NCBI GenBank assembly: GCA_014332815.1
Contig: JACSZT010000019.1
Coordinates: forward strand, 1 to 64,000
Length of the DNA stretch: 64,000 bases
Source of the DNA: Weissella confusa
GTDB lineage: Bacteria; Bacillota; Bacilli; Lactobacillales; Lactobacillaceae
Reading direction: 5' to 3'
Numbering within the stretch: the first letter of the stretch is position 1; each line of letters begins with the position of its first letter. This document shows positions 1 through 11,088 of the stretch, in pieces. The position numbers and the translations under genes were made by a program. Under the pieces are notes generated by a model. That model did not search any database. It saw only the letters and a program-made list of their open reading frames with translations, and was not told where the DNA came from.

Positions 1-17
1 TCGACCGTAACTTGCAC

Positions 18-47
18 AAAAAAACCGTACCATTTCTGGTACGGTTT
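18..47 (-). terminator. rRNA operon terminator
   Basis: An inverted repeat ACCGTACC...GGTACGGT is followed on the minus strand by seven T. It lies directly downstream of the 5S gene. Confidence 0.9.
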
Positions 48-52
48 ACGTT

Positions 53-169
53 GCATCGCGACGTCCTATCCTCGCAGGAAGCGATCCTCCAACTACTTTC
101 GGCGCTATTGAGCTTAACTTCTGTGTTCGGTATGGGAACAGGTGTGGCCTCAATGCCATCGTCACGACA
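53..169 (-). rRNA. rrf: 5S ribosomal RNA
   Basis: This is a 117-nt 5S rRNA lying wholly inside the first block, so it is intact here on the minus strand (restored plus, about 29-145). It shows the usual Firmicutes core, including CCGAACACAGAAGTTAAGC and the GCGCCGAAAGTAGTTGG stretch, and the 3' GATAGGACG element. It is the last gene of an rRNA operon whose other genes lie outside the window. Confidence 0.95.
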
Positions 170-198
170 CGGTATTTAATTGAGAAAATATTAGCTCA

Positions 199-2376
199 GT
201 TACCGATGTGCAACTTACCAGATGGATAGTAAATTGGCGTCGTAATGTAGAATGTGTTCTTATCTGCCATTTTTCTTATACCTCCCGCCACTACGAATGG
301 GTAGGGCGTCATTTTTTGATTGCGAGACCATCCCGCAATGTCTGTTGTTTATTATAACAAAGTTTAGGAAGCCCCGCTTAAGTTATATTGCGGACAGGTA
401 ATATCCAAGTCTGCCCACAACTTCTTGATATCTGCAGCCATGCCGTCAACGTATTGTTGCGGCGTCATGTTTAGCTTTTCAGCCTTTTGCTCAATCTTCA
501 AACCGTGTTCGTCAGTTCCCGTCAAGAAGTAAACATCTTCATTCAACAAACGGTGGTAACGCGCAGCCGCATCAGCCAACACCGTTGTGTAAGACTTACC
601 ACCGATAACGTTGCCGTCTTCGTCGCGGTAAACTTCAGCCAATTGTGACTCAGTAAAGTACTCTTCGTCATCAACTGAATACCAACCTTCGTACTCACCC
701 TTGTAGATGTCATCTTGATCCAAGAATTGTTGGAAGATCTTTTGGATAGCCTTCTCGTGATATTCGTCCGTCGTACGGATGAAACCGTCGTGCTTGAACG
801 CCGTACGCGTTACGGCCAAGTCTTCAAGACCAGGCTTGATGAAGTTATTAATCATCTCGTTCATACGAGACTCAGGTTGGATAAATTCTGGGTGTGACTT
901 GTAGTAGTCCAACAACCAGTCAGCGTACTTTCCCATACGGAAGAAGTATGACTCTTCCTTAACCAACTCAACTTCGTGACCAGAAGGTGTGGCGTGCAAC
1001 ATAATTGGCCAGTAAATCGTGTGGAAACGAACAATTTCCTTACCTACCAATTGCACGTTTGCTGGCCAGAACTTATCGAACAAAGTCGTATCATCTGAAC
1101 CGTATCCAAGTGCCGTAATGTAGTTTGACAAGGCATCAATCCACACGTAAACAACGTGCTTAGGGTCAGATAGAACTGGTACACCCCTAACGAAGTCTTC
1201 AGGCGTAAAGATACCGTCGTTACCGTATGGCATTGCACGCAACAAGTAGTAACGCACTGCATCGATACCGTAACGATCAGCCAATGTATCAGGGTACACA
1301 ACGTTACCCTTAGACTTTGACATCTTACCATCACGCATCGTCAACCAACCGTGTCCCAACACTTGCTTAGGCAATGGCAAGCCCATGTCTGCCGTACGCA
1401 AACCAGCCATGTTTTCGTTGTAAGCCTTGATAACATCGTTAGCCGTTTGAACCAAGTCAGCGTCAAATTCAGTCGCACCTGTGTTAAGTGCAGGAATAAC
1501 ACCGCCTTCGTACTTGTTAATCATCGCAACAGTACGGTTCAACAAGTTACCCAAGTCGTTTGCCAAGTCGTAGTTCAACTTAGGTTGGTGGAAGATTTGC
1601 TTAGGAGCGCGCGTCAAAGCAGGTTGCAACAAGATAGCTGCAACACGCAATGCAGCAGCCAAGTGGGCCATTACAGAAGCCAACTTATCTGCTTGAGCTT
1701 CATCCTTAGCCAACGTCCAAGGTGTTGTCTCATCAATGTACTTGTTAGCACGTGAAATCAACTTCCAAACTTCAGCCAAAGCGACTTCAATGTATGACTT
1801 TTCAGCCTCTTCAGCAGGCTTTGCAGCACCACCCGTCATCTCATCTCGGATGTAAGCCACTTCGGCATCCACATCAACACGTGGGAAGATTGGCTCACCC
1901 TTTTCAACAACCTTACCACCCGTTGGTAGGTCTTCAAACTTCAAATCAGCGATTTGCAAGTTTGACTCTGCCAAACCAACCTTCTTACCAACCAAACCAG
2001 CGTATTCTGGGTACCACTTCTTGATACCTGACAAAATCGTGCGACCATCCTTAGTACCGTCGTTCAACTTGAAGCGCAACAACTTGTTTGACTTCTCAAC
2101 TTCAGTAACTTCAAGAATTTCAGCTACACGCATCTCAACCTTGTCAAAGTCATCAAATTCAATCAAATCCTTTGTAGGTATTCTAACAAAAAGAGAGCAG
2201 TGTGACGTACACACTGCTCTCTTAATTTTTAATGATTAGCCTAGTTCTGAACCAGCTTCGATTTCATCTGGCAAAATCGTCAAGATAACGTTACCGTCCT
2301 TTTCAGCAGACAACAACATACCTTCTGACATTTCACCCATCATCTTACGTGGCTTCAAGTTAGCAACGAAGGCAAG
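199..2376 (-). CDS. metG: Methionyl-tRNA synthetase (11 inverted blocks)
   Basis: Restored 324-2318 (+), 664 aa; start codon at 268-270, stop at 2236-2238 as given. The enzyme charges tRNA-Met with methionine. In restored order the protein has the class I HIGN motif near residue 23, the [11 protein letters not shown] segment, the KMSKSKGN loop near residue 300, an anticodon-binding helical domain, and a C-terminal EMAP/Trbp-like tRNA-binding domain ([13 protein letters not shown]). Length is normal for Firmicutes MetRS. As given, the pieces run C-terminus to N-terminus and read as one open frame of 616 codons at 364-2214, while the last 48 residues are stuck onto the antiporter frame to the right. 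It is a clear demonstration gene for the block inversion. The RBS is GGGAGG. Confidence 0.96.
351..356 (-). promoter_or_regulatory. metG -10 element and leader hairpins
   Basis: A TATAAT hexamer on the minus strand lies upstream of metG. Two hairpins follow in the leader: ATTGCGGGA/TCTCGCAAT at about 320-341, and a pairing around CGCCCTAC/GTAGTGGCG just before the GGGAGG ribosome binding site. I see no T-box antiterminator motif, so tRNA-sensing control is not supported. Confidence 0.55.
2187..2223 (-). terminator. metG terminator
   Basis: A stem AGAGAGCAGTGTG/CACACTGCTCTCT with a short loop is followed by five T on the minus strand. It lies within one block and is intact. Confidence 0.93.
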
Positions 2377-4752
2377 TTCCGGATCAAGTTCAACGACTGA
2401 CTTGCTTAGCACCGGAATCGTCGCCAAGATAATACCACCTAAAATCTGCCAAAATGCCTTGGGAATTCGTGGCATTACCTGTGACAGTAGATTAGCGACA
2501 ACAATTGTCAAAATCATTGGCACCAATGTGTAAAAGATTGTCATACTATCTTTCCTATCTTTTTTTAATAGGTTGATGGCAGCTAGCGCCAAAGCCATTG
2601 GTAAAGCCCAGCCAATTGCCCAGTGACCAAACAACATCAAGACAACAACAGTCATAACGGCAATGATACCGGCTAAGTTGATAATTGCCCGGAAATTCTT
2701 TGACACCAAACGGACATCAGTTCGTTGACCTTCATAAAATAGCAATGGCGCAATAATCAGCATCATAAACCGGGCAACAATAAGAAACTCTTCAAAGCCA
2801 TGAATGAACGAGAACGTGCCAGTGTTCATCCACAATAAAGCCAACTCCAATACAACTAGACCAGTCGCATCATTAAACAATGACTCTAAACTCAGTGCGC
2901 GTCCGATACCCTTTGGCACTTCCAATCCATCTGTAACAGATTCTAGAGCGGTTGCATCTGTTGGCGTTACATTAGAGATGATTCCCATCACCACCACGGC
3001 GATAATACCTGACACGCCCGCATGTTCCGCTAGTCCGTACACCAGAATAGGTGACAAGAAATAAATCATTACGTGAGCAACCGTATCATCAAACTGCGCG
3101 CGCAATAAATGTTGGCGAATATACAAAAGTACCACGCCAGCAATACCACCGACAACAGCACCACCAAGGTAGATTGCGAGGCCAATTCCGATATACCCTA
3201 ACCACGTCGTTAATGGTGAGTGAATATAAGTCTTAAATACGCGAACCAACGAAATACCAAGTAACACAAACACCAGTCCATTTAGGAGTTGTGACACAAT
3301 CATCGTCAGCTGATTATTCAAGTTATTTAATTGCGATGACATAAACTGCGTGTGGTGCTTTTCTTGACGGTGTGGAAAGGCCTGACCATTATCAAGCGTC
3401 AACGGCAATGAGAAGGCCATCGCCATCGTTACTGTTCCGTGAACCCCACCCAACGCGAAAATCCAAGCATCACGGTTTTTATGGGTTTGATCGACCATTG
3501 ATGACATCGGTGAATCCTGACGAACACGCTCAATCATAATGTGACGGAAGACTGCCATAACGCGCACATTTCGCTTAACCGAGTTAGACACATCTAACCA
3601 TTCCACATATGACATGGCCGCATTAATCATAGCAATATGCGCTTCTGAATATTCGCTAGTGTCATACTCAGGCTTAATTTCAGGCAACATCCGTGGCAAG
3701 ATCAACAACGGTGCCACCAAACTGACGATAATAACGGTTGCCGCAATCAGCAACAACATATACCCACGTGCCCAGCGTGAATCAGCATTGGCCTTCACTC
3801 TACGATAATAAATCATCGTTTGTTGCGATACGATACCGGCATTTATCGCCGCTTCAACTGCCTCATCGGTAACGCTTTGAATATCCGTTAAGGCTTTTTG
3901 CCAAATCGTGCGATCTAATTGATCACCACCATATCCCAATTGATCCTGCAATTGATCAATCGCCAACGTTTGATTCAAATCATGTTGTTCGTGTTCGGTC
4001 AGTCCTCGTCGTGTTGCCTTACGTTGCAAGCGATCTATACGTCGTTGCATCTTCTGATTGATACGACGCATACGTTCTTCGGGCTTGAGTCGCCGTGAAC
4101 GCATCAAACTCGTCACAACGCGCTCCAAAATGCGGAACCACATCCGCACATTGTTTGACGCGACATCACGTAATGCAACTACATAACGAGGATCTTCACT
4201 TTCTGCCTCAGCCTGTGCAATGAAGTCAGCCACCGCAGGCTCGCTAATCTCAGCAATTTCTGTAAAGACTAGTTCGCGACTTGAATGATACTTTTGCACG
4301 GCGTCATCAGGGTTTAAGTATCCCGTCTTCTTAACAGCCTTAAACTTCTTTTGCAGTTCTGCATCAGTTGCCAGTACAAGCGCCTGTGCTGACGTGACTT
4401 CGTTATACAATTCATTAATCAATGCTGAACTGAAACGATCATCACGACGTCGCTCTTGTATGAACGTCAATTCTGCACTCAATGCCCCCAACAAAATTTC
4501 CTGCTCCTCAGCCGAAGATACTTGCTGGTCTCGAATACGGTCACGTTCTTGTGGGCCAAAAAGCTTCGTCGTTCAAGTGCGTGTGTGTATCAAAGCTATC
4601 CGCTGGACGCTTTGTTGGATCATAAATTGCCATGATATCTCCTATTTCTAAACGTTTGTAATACTTACTATTTTATCAAAGAAACCCAGAGAAAACGAAT
4701 TGAGACCTGCAAAAAAGGCCAGGATTTAATCCTGACCTCTCATCAATTAATA
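2377..4752 (-). CDS. CPA1-family Na+/H+ antiporter
   Basis: Restored 2406-4559 (+), 717 aa; start codon at 2542-2544, stop at 4747-4749. This is a membrane cation/proton antiporter of the NhaP/CPA1 type, with about a dozen hydrophobic segments in the first 420 residues. The conserved LFNDATGLV motif carries the ion-binding Asn-Asp pair. A hydrophilic, Arg/Glu-rich tail of about 300 residues follows and probably lies in the cytoplasm. Its role is likely sodium or potassium extrusion and pH control; the ion cannot be told from sequence. It sits as a single gene between two terminators. As given, its frame runs into the MetRS C-terminus, a false fusion caused by the block cuts. Confidence 0.88.
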
Positions 4753-5544
4753 ATTGTTCACGTAGCGTGGCCATATCTTCTGGCTTAAAGTCGCCACTCT
4801 CACCCGGTTGCCAACCAACAATGGCGTGAACACCTTCAAATTCGTGGGCGATTTCAATGGCACGTTGATTACCAACTGTGTCATATCCAACCACATTCAT
4901 TTCAACGACACGATATTCACGTGCGCGGGCCCAGTAAGCTGCGACGTCATCAGCAACGTTGGCATCCTTTAGCACTTCATACGTGTCAGCCGTGGCTTCT
5001 CGCGTGTGAATCGTGACGGGCTTGTGGAATTCACGAGCCAAGTCCAATTGCGCCTTAAACACTGCTTTTTGGACGTCTGGCGTTGGGTTCTCTTCCCAGT
5101 AGTAGTCCAAGCCCATTTCACCGATACCAACAACTGCTGGGTCAGCTAGCATTGGCGTTGGTGCCAAATAAGGTGCATCCGTCTCAACTAGCAAACGGTC
5201 CAATGGCACTGACTTCAATGTCTCATGGACATCCTTAGCATTCTTGAACGTTGCAATTCCTGAGAATGAAATGTACATACCCAAATCCAAGAATTGCTTA
5301 GCTTCTTCTGCCGTTCCCGTAAATGAGTGCATGACACCACCAAACGACAGCATGACGCAAAACCTCAGTATCAGCCTTACCTTCAACGACAATCACTTCC
5401 TGAATCTTCATTACTTATCCAAGTGCCACAAACGGTGTGCATTCGCCGTTGTAATGTCAGCCAACTCGTTATATGTCATCCCAAGTTGGTCGGCAATGTT
5501 TTGAATCGTGTAGCGGACGAACATTGGCTCATTTTGCTTACCAT
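4555..5544 (-). CDS. tatD: TatD-family metal-dependent deoxyribonuclease
   Basis: Restored 4673-5479 (+), 268 aa; start codon at 4631-4633, stop at 5411-5413. TatD enzymes are TIM-barrel Mg/Zn nucleases acting on DNA 3' ends. Metal ligands are visible in DTHTHLND near the N-terminus, GEMGLDYYW near residue 95, HTREA and HSFTGT, plus the terminal NAHRLW motif. The N-terminus carries about ten residues more than usual before the HxH. It is the first gene of a tatD-rnmV-rsmA operon, the standard Firmicutes order; its TAA overlaps the rnmV ATG by one base. Confidence 0.93.
4709..4740 (-). terminator. Antiporter terminator
   Basis: A stem GGTCAGGATT/AATCCTGGCC is followed by six T on the minus strand. 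It follows the antiporter stop and precedes tatD. Confidence 0.9.
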
Positions 5545-6138
5545 TGGCGACCAGCTTCATCTTTCGTTAGAAATGCGTGCTTCGTATCTGGCACGACCGC
5601 CGTAATAAGCTTCCGCAATCGCTCACCATTGAAGTCCGGATCCGTAAACACAATAATCCCACGTGACTTCGCTGCACGCTGAATTGCTTGTAGCGTCGCT
5701 TCTGACAACGCTGAACCATTAGTCTCAATTGTGTCCGCTTCGTAGCCCAATCCAAGGCGTTCTGAGACATGTTCACGTCGTTGTGCAGCATTTGCACCAG
5801 CCATCAGTCCATAACGCACCAAATCGCTACGCGTGATGTCTGACGTCATATCGACATCACTGGCTGTATAAACTTTGCTAAGTGCCTGGCGAATATCATC
5901 CGCCGAGGCGTATTCAATTCCTAAACTATGATGCTTAATCGTCAAGAAGTTTTGACCAAGTGACTTCTTGGTGTTGATACCAAATTGATTCATGATAGCT
6001 TGCGTGCGCACCGGCGTCGCAATATCAGGTACATCAGACATTTAATTCTCCTCATCCATCTCTTGTAAGATGGTCTTTAATTCTTCGTTTGTCACGCCAA
6101 ACATGTTTAGTCGCTTCAGCAATTGCTTACCATTAACG
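5347..6138 (-). CDS. rnmV: Ribonuclease M5
   Basis: Restored 5479-6036 (+), 185 aa; start at 5409-5411, stop at 6042-6044. RNase M5 performs the final maturation of 5S rRNA. The Toprim domain is seen as [11 protein letters not shown] at the N-terminus, with the acidic [11 protein letters not shown] motif around residue 65. Length is typical for the family. It is translationally coupled to tatD (TAATG overlap) and its stop is immediately followed by the rsmA ATG. A 5S gene lies 5 kb upstream, but that is not unusual. Confidence 0.93.
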
Positions 6139-7128
6139 ATTGTGACATTGTCATATGGCGCCATTGTGTGGTCCAATACTGGAATCAAACGGTCATCGAT
6201 TTCAAAAGCGACGACTTGCTCGGCCGCTCGGGCAAGTTGCTCCGTCAACGCACCAATACCAGGTCCAATTTCAACAACGTTATCCGTATCCTTTACGTCA
6301 CCGGCTGCGACGATATTCTTCAAAATATTGATATCTGACAAACGGTCGGCAACTTCCTTTTGCATCATCACGACAATGTTGTCAAAGTGAATACCTGATT
6401 GCAACACTTGCATCAAGATTGGCGTCGTAATGTAGTAAGGCAAGTTGGCCACCAACTTCAATGGTGCCGTTGTATCAGCAAATTGCTTGGCGAATTCTTT
6501 CTCCAAATCAACCTTCAAGATATCATTGTGCACATTGAACAACTCAAACAATTGCTTTTCGTCACGTGGTTGAACCGCCAATGGCTCACGTGGCGTCAAT
6601 GAAATAATTGCTGAATCAACATTAGGGTTTGGCACAAATGCTGTACGTGATACCGTAAAGGCCAGCTTAGCGTTCATTCGGTATTGCACTGCCAACGTCA
6701 AAGAACCATAGTCCTTTGTACCAGGCTCAGCGGCGTTGTACACACCCGCATCATATAATGCGTTATGCAATTCAATGAATCGCTCCAATGACAACTTTTC
6801 AGCACGCGTACGTGGATCCAAATCGATAGCTTCAAGTGCAGCCGTCAACTTAGCTTGCATTGCCTCGCCCTTACCAAAAGCAGTCGTCAAGTTGTTCCAC
6901 AAAGTCTTACGACGCATTACAAAACCAATTACGTGCTTCTTGCAACGCACGCAAAGCTGATGGACGCACCTTAACTAGTGAGTACTCAGTTAGCGTGAAC
7001 AAAACAGCCAACAACAAAATAACAACAATAACAACAATATTGATCATAATAGACGGACCGGAATCCATAATTGGTTTACCTCTTCTTTAATAAAAATATT
7101 TTCGTAATAAACATTATAACAGAATTAA
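5941..7128 (-). CDS. rsmA: 16S rRNA dimethyladenosine transferase
   Basis: Restored 6037-6933 (+), 298 aa; start at 6039-6041, stop at 7125-7127. It dimethylates two adjacent adenines near the 3' end of 16S rRNA using S-adenosylmethionine. Visible motifs are KKSLGQNFL at the N-terminus, the SAM-binding [15 protein letters not shown], and the catalytic [10 protein letters not shown]. The C-terminal helical domain is complete. It is the last gene of the tatD operon. As given, the blocks run in reverse, placing the SAM motif after the C-terminal domain. Confidence 0.95.
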
Positions 7129-8514
7129 TGCGGCTACTGACGCAACACTGTGGGCGATAGCTGCTGGCAATAGATGTGATGAAATAATCAAGTCAGCGAT
7201 GAACGCTTCACCCAACCAACCCAAAATCAATGATGTCAGCGTAATACCAACTTGCGCAGTTGATAGATACTCTGTCATGTGGTTAGTCATGTTAATGGCG
7301 TGCGTTAAGTTTGATGATGGCTTGTATGGGTGAGCATTAAATCCAAGCACCTTTGTTACACCAGCAGCCGTACGGTCAAACAACCAAATTAATGGGTAAA
7401 GTACGATGTGGAAGAACATAACTGGACGCACGATGAACAACAACACCTTAACCGGTTGGTCAATGGCAATGTTCTTTGGCACCAAGTCAGTAAAGACAGC
7501 GTGGATAAATGTAAAGATCAAAAGGTTCAATGCATCTCCGATTGTGTCCGTAACATCCACAACTGTTAGTTGTGTACGGTCAATCATAATATCAACTGCA
7601 ACCTTGTCATTCATTGAGAAGGCACGCTTCATAAACGTTAAGTCTTCTTCGTCCAACTCACCCGCTTGGGCAGCATCCTCAGACAACGAAATAATTTCGT
7701 TTTGTGAGTAGATGTCTTCATTAATCATTTCTTGCAAAACTTCCGTAATAGGTTGGTTTTCAGAAACGACTGGCAAATTACGCAAAACAGTTCGAACTGA
7801 TGCATCCATACTCAAACGCCCTTGGCGGACCAAGTCATATGAGAAGACGTATCCCAAAATCTTGTCCTTGTCGTTGTCAGCAACCACTGGCATACGTGAG
7901 AACTTTTCTTCTAGGTACAGCAACGTCATCTTTCCAGAGACCTTGTAGTGCATGTTTCCTTCTTCATCTGATCCAATCTTTTGAACCAAATCATCAGAAA
8001 CATCATCGATTTCGTCACGCACCGTACCAAACAGCTCTTCATAAACGTCCTTATCAGTAACGATACCTGACGTTCCACCATATTCGTCCTTAACAACAAC
8101 GATTGGTGCACGGTGCTTTTCAGGCAACGCCACAACTTCGAAATCATTGATGTAAGCATCCTTGAAATCCAAAGCTGTAATCTCAAAGTTATTAATCTTG
8201 ATAGCTTCACCAACTTCAAAGTTAGGATGCTCATCAAGGACATAACCTGTCAACGTGACCATTTCTGAATCCTCAAATGAACGGATTTCAGTCTTAAAGA
8301 ATCGTTCGAAATCGTGAACGAACAACGTTGCAAACAATAGGACTAGGATGATGACAATAACCGAAATTAATAACTCACCTTCACTCAATGTTATTCCCTA
8401 CTTTCTTTTAGTACAAATTCAATGACACCATTATAGCAAAAAACACCTGATATTTATCAGGTGTTCACTCGCGTATGATTAATGTTCGTCTTCTGAGTCA
8501 GATTCAGGATCCTG
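6931..8514 (-). CDS. CorC/HlyC-type DUF21-CBS membrane protein, copy 1
   Basis: Restored 6990-8351 (+), 453 aa; start at 7066-7068, stop at 8479-8481. The layout is an N-terminal CNNM/DUF21 transmembrane domain of about 180 residues, two CBS domains (MIDRTQL... and the [10 protein letters not shown]... region), and a C-terminal CorC_HlyC domain with the [12 protein letters not shown] core. The family is linked to Mg2+/Co2+ homeostasis. The C-terminus is acidic ([10 protein letters not shown]). A -10 TATAAT overlaps the rsmA 3' end. The next gene is a close paralogue of the same architecture, so this looks like a tandem duplication. Confidence 0.88.
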
Positions 8515-9900
8515 GTGGGCAATCGTCTCTTCACCCATCCAACCAAGAATCAACCCGGCCAACGTAATACCAACTTGGGTCGTTGATAGATACTCATTTA
8601 GGTTTTCAACCATGTGGATAGCCGTTGCAATTTGACGTGATGGCTTTTCACGTTCTTCTTGCAACTCAACCAAGGCGCTCTTACGCACCTTAACCAAGGC
8701 AAATTCAGCAGTGAAGATAACGTGGAATAGACGCAATGGCGTTGCGACGAACAATGCGACCTTCACTGGGAAGTCGATGGCCACGTTCTTTGGCACCAAC
8801 TCCGTGAAGACCACTTCAACATACGTCAAAAATACCAAGGCAATAACCGATGCAATCACGCCGGCACTTGCCCCTGTCACTTCCTTCAAGAAGCCACCTT
8901 CAAGCAATATTACCTTATCATTCATCTCAAAGGCACGTTGCATAAAGACATAGTCCGCATCGTCAAGCTCACCACTGCGAGCGGCCGTACGAGACAAGCT
9001 TAGGATTTCGGCTTCTGAGTAAACCTCATCCCCTTCGTTAGCGGGCTTCATGCCCATCAAACGAGTCACACCAGTCGCTGAGACGTTCAACAACCACACG
9101 AATGGATGAGACAATGTGTCATCAATTTGGGCTTGGCGCATCAAATCATAGTTGAAGACGTATCCCAAAATCTTATCCTTATCATTGTCAGCCACAACCG
9201 GGAAACGAGAGTGCTTCGTTTCAAAGTAACGTTGCAAGGTATCATGCACTGAATCCGTAATATCAACCACGTCCAATTGCGTACGATCAATCATGATATC
9301 AACTGGAGCAACTGCATCCATCTCGTCACGCACTGAACCGAACAATTCTTCGTAGATATCCTTATCAGTCACGATACCTGACGTACCACCATATTCGTCC
9401 TTCACAATAACGATTGGCGTACGACGTGCAATCATCTTTTGCAAAACATCTTGAATTGGCATATTCTCAGGAACCGTTGGCATGTGACGGATAATCTTAC
9501 GAAGCACCTTGATGGTATCTCCTGCTGACGTATCAGAATTCTCATCCAAGAAGAATCCCGTCAATGTCACCATGTCAGAGTCATCAAATGGGCGAATGTC
9601 CGCATGGAAGTAACGTTCAAAATCATACAACGTCATCTTTCCAGAGACCTTGTAGTGCATGTTACCAGCCTCATCAGCACCTAGCTTTTCAACTAGGTCA
9701 TCAGTTACACGGATATCTTGACGGATAACATCGAGATTACTTTCGCCTAACAAACAAGCCCCGATTCGCATCAGCGGATCGGGGCTTTTCTTTTACTCTT
9801 CGATTGTCATGTCGTCATCCGTTTTTGGTGCAACACGAACAACTTCAAACTCATTGATGTAGGCATCCTTGAAATCAAGGGCCGTAATTTCAAAATCAAG
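8317..9900 (-). CDS. CorC/HlyC-type DUF21-CBS membrane protein, copy 2
   Basis: Restored 8442-9809 (+), 455 aa; TTG start at 8386-8388, stop at 9793-9795. It has the same four-part architecture as copy 1: a transmembrane DUF21 domain, two CBS domains and a C-terminal transporter-associated domain ([15 protein letters not shown]). TTG is chosen because it gives the full hydrophobic first helix and follows an AGTAGGG stretch. It is separated from copy 1 by its own terminator and promoter, so the two are probably expressed independently. The stop precedes a bidirectional terminator shared with veg. Confidence 0.87.
8430..8466 (-). terminator. Terminator of copy 1 followed by -10 of copy 2
   Basis: A stem AACACCTGATA/TATCAGGTGTT with a T-run (8438-8466 as given) ends copy 1. 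A TATAAT hexamer (8430-8435) lies directly after the T-run and would serve copy 2. Confidence 0.85.
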
Positions 9901-10098
9901 AAAGGAGTTCTTATGCCTGCAGCATTAGCAGAAATTAAGCAACAATTAGACGATCACCTTGGTGAGCCAATTACTTTGATTACTCACGAGAGCCGTCACC
10001 GTAACATCGAGCACGAAGCCGTTGTACGTGAGACGTTCCGTTCAGTATTCGTCCTAGACTTGAAGCAAGAAGGTAACGAGTTCGACCGTGCCTCATTC
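9703..10098 (+). CDS. veg: Veg-family protein
   Basis: Restored complement(9852-10085), 77 aa; start at 9913-9915, stop at 9748-9750. Veg is a small conserved Firmicutes protein linked to biofilm and spore germination in Bacillus subtilis; its biochemical role is not settled. The sequence has the family pattern: LAEIKQQLDDHLG, a THESRHRNIEH segment, SVFVLDLKQEGNEFDR, and a tail reading SYTDILTDNIEITFA. As given, the last 15 residues are left of the start codon because the block boundary at 9900/9901 splits the gene. The RBS AAAGGAG follows a leader hairpin. Confidence 0.92.
9755..9791. terminator. Bidirectional terminator between CorC-like copy 2 and veg
   Basis: A stem AGCCCCGAT/ATCGGGGCT with T-rich flanks lies between two convergent (restored) genes and can serve both. 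It is intact within one block. Confidence 0.88.
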
Positions 10099-10494
10099 AT
10101 CAACAAATCGATATCATTTAGAAAATGGAATTTTTCACGCGCCTAAACTCTCTCGTTAAAAAGAAGTGCATAATATTATTTTCCGTTGTGAATTTACATT
10201 TTTTATGATAAAATTGTAAATGACCTTAGTGTGTCATAAAACACACTCGTTTACGCAGCGGTTTCATTTGTCGCTGGATGTGAGGATAGCCTCACAAGAT
10301 TTATTTTCGTTACTCCTATAATAACCGACAAAATCGAACGTTTCAAATCTTGATTTTTAAGTTCGTACGTGATTTTATTCCGTTTTCGCATATTAAACGA
10401 ACAGAACATCATAAACACAGTCTGAAAATCAGCCAGTTACGAATGTTCAAATTTTTAACCGTCCCAAATGACCGTAAGCCCGAAAATTACGGCA
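10099..10494. promoter_or_regulatory. veg promoter and hairpin-rich leader (no gene)
   Basis: No protein gene is seen in these roughly 400 bases. On the plus strand as given there is a likely veg promoter, TTGTGA, 17 bases, TAAAAT (about 10178-10206). It is followed by hairpins AGTGTGT/ACACACT (10230-10249), CAGCG/CGCTG (10256-10276) and GTGAGG/CCTCAC (10280-10295). The last lies immediately before the veg RBS once blocks are restored. The right half faces comEB and is AT-rich, with a CCGTAA/TTACGG inverted repeat near 10472-10493. Confidence 0.55.
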
Positions 10495-11088
10495 ATTAAA
10501 TCCCCAACTTCTGTACAGTGTGGTGTCCCGGTAACCGATCCGTTATACCCACTCGCAATAATACGTCCGTCTTTTACAACTACCGCGCCGACATGTAGGC
10601 GCGTACAAGTACTGCGTGATGCCAGCATAGCCGCTTGCATCATAAAGTAAGCCGGCCAACCAATTCGTTCGTCTTTCATCATTATTCCCCATGTCGCGAA
10701 CTCATCATTATTGTAGTTACGGATGTAGTTAATCTTCTTAATACCCGCTTGTAACAAAAACTTCGTGCAGTGAACGCAAGGAAAATCTGTGACGTAAATC
10801 TCAGCGCCTTCTGCCGCAATCCCCATTTTTGCTAGTTGCATCAAGGCGTTTTGCTCCGCGTGAACCGCACGGATGCAGTGCCCATCAACAGTACCCGTGC
10901 GATCACCCTTCACATTCCCCGTTTCTAACACTTCACGTGCCATATCCAAATATGCTTGTTCATTACGACTCATGTCATTATCCCCTTAGTTGTTTTCAGT
11001 TACGTACTTGTCAAAATTAATCATTGCGACATCCGTGGCTGTTAGTGGCACTTGTTGGAGTGCAACACCCTTAGCTTGGATTAATGAG
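10495..11088 (-). CDS. comEB: Deoxycytidylate deaminase (ComEB-type)
   Basis: Restored 10504-10992 (+), 162 aa; start at 10680-10682, stop at 10986-10988. It converts dCMP to dUMP, feeding thymidylate synthesis. The zinc site is complete: HAEQNAL and [10 protein letters not shown]. The product dUMP is the substrate of the next gene, thyA, which begins 13 bases after this stop, so the pair forms a dTMP operon. A competing upstream ATG is out of frame; the chosen ATG is the first of two consecutive Met codons. Confidence 0.93.

Noticed and set aside
199..396. T-box riboswitch in the metG leader
   Set aside because: Hairpins are present, but there is no conserved GGGTGGNACCGCG antiterminator motif and no terminator/antiterminator pair.
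364..2214. Domain-permuted methionyl-tRNA synthetase as a novel protein architecture
   Set aside because: The same reversed-order pattern, with cuts on the same 198-base grid, affects every gene in the window. Restoring the blocks gives an ordinary 664-aa MetRS.
2236..4494. Fusion of a Na+/H+ antiporter to a MetRS C-terminal domain
   Set aside because: The join lies exactly at block cut 2376/2377; both parts return to separate genes with a terminator between them.
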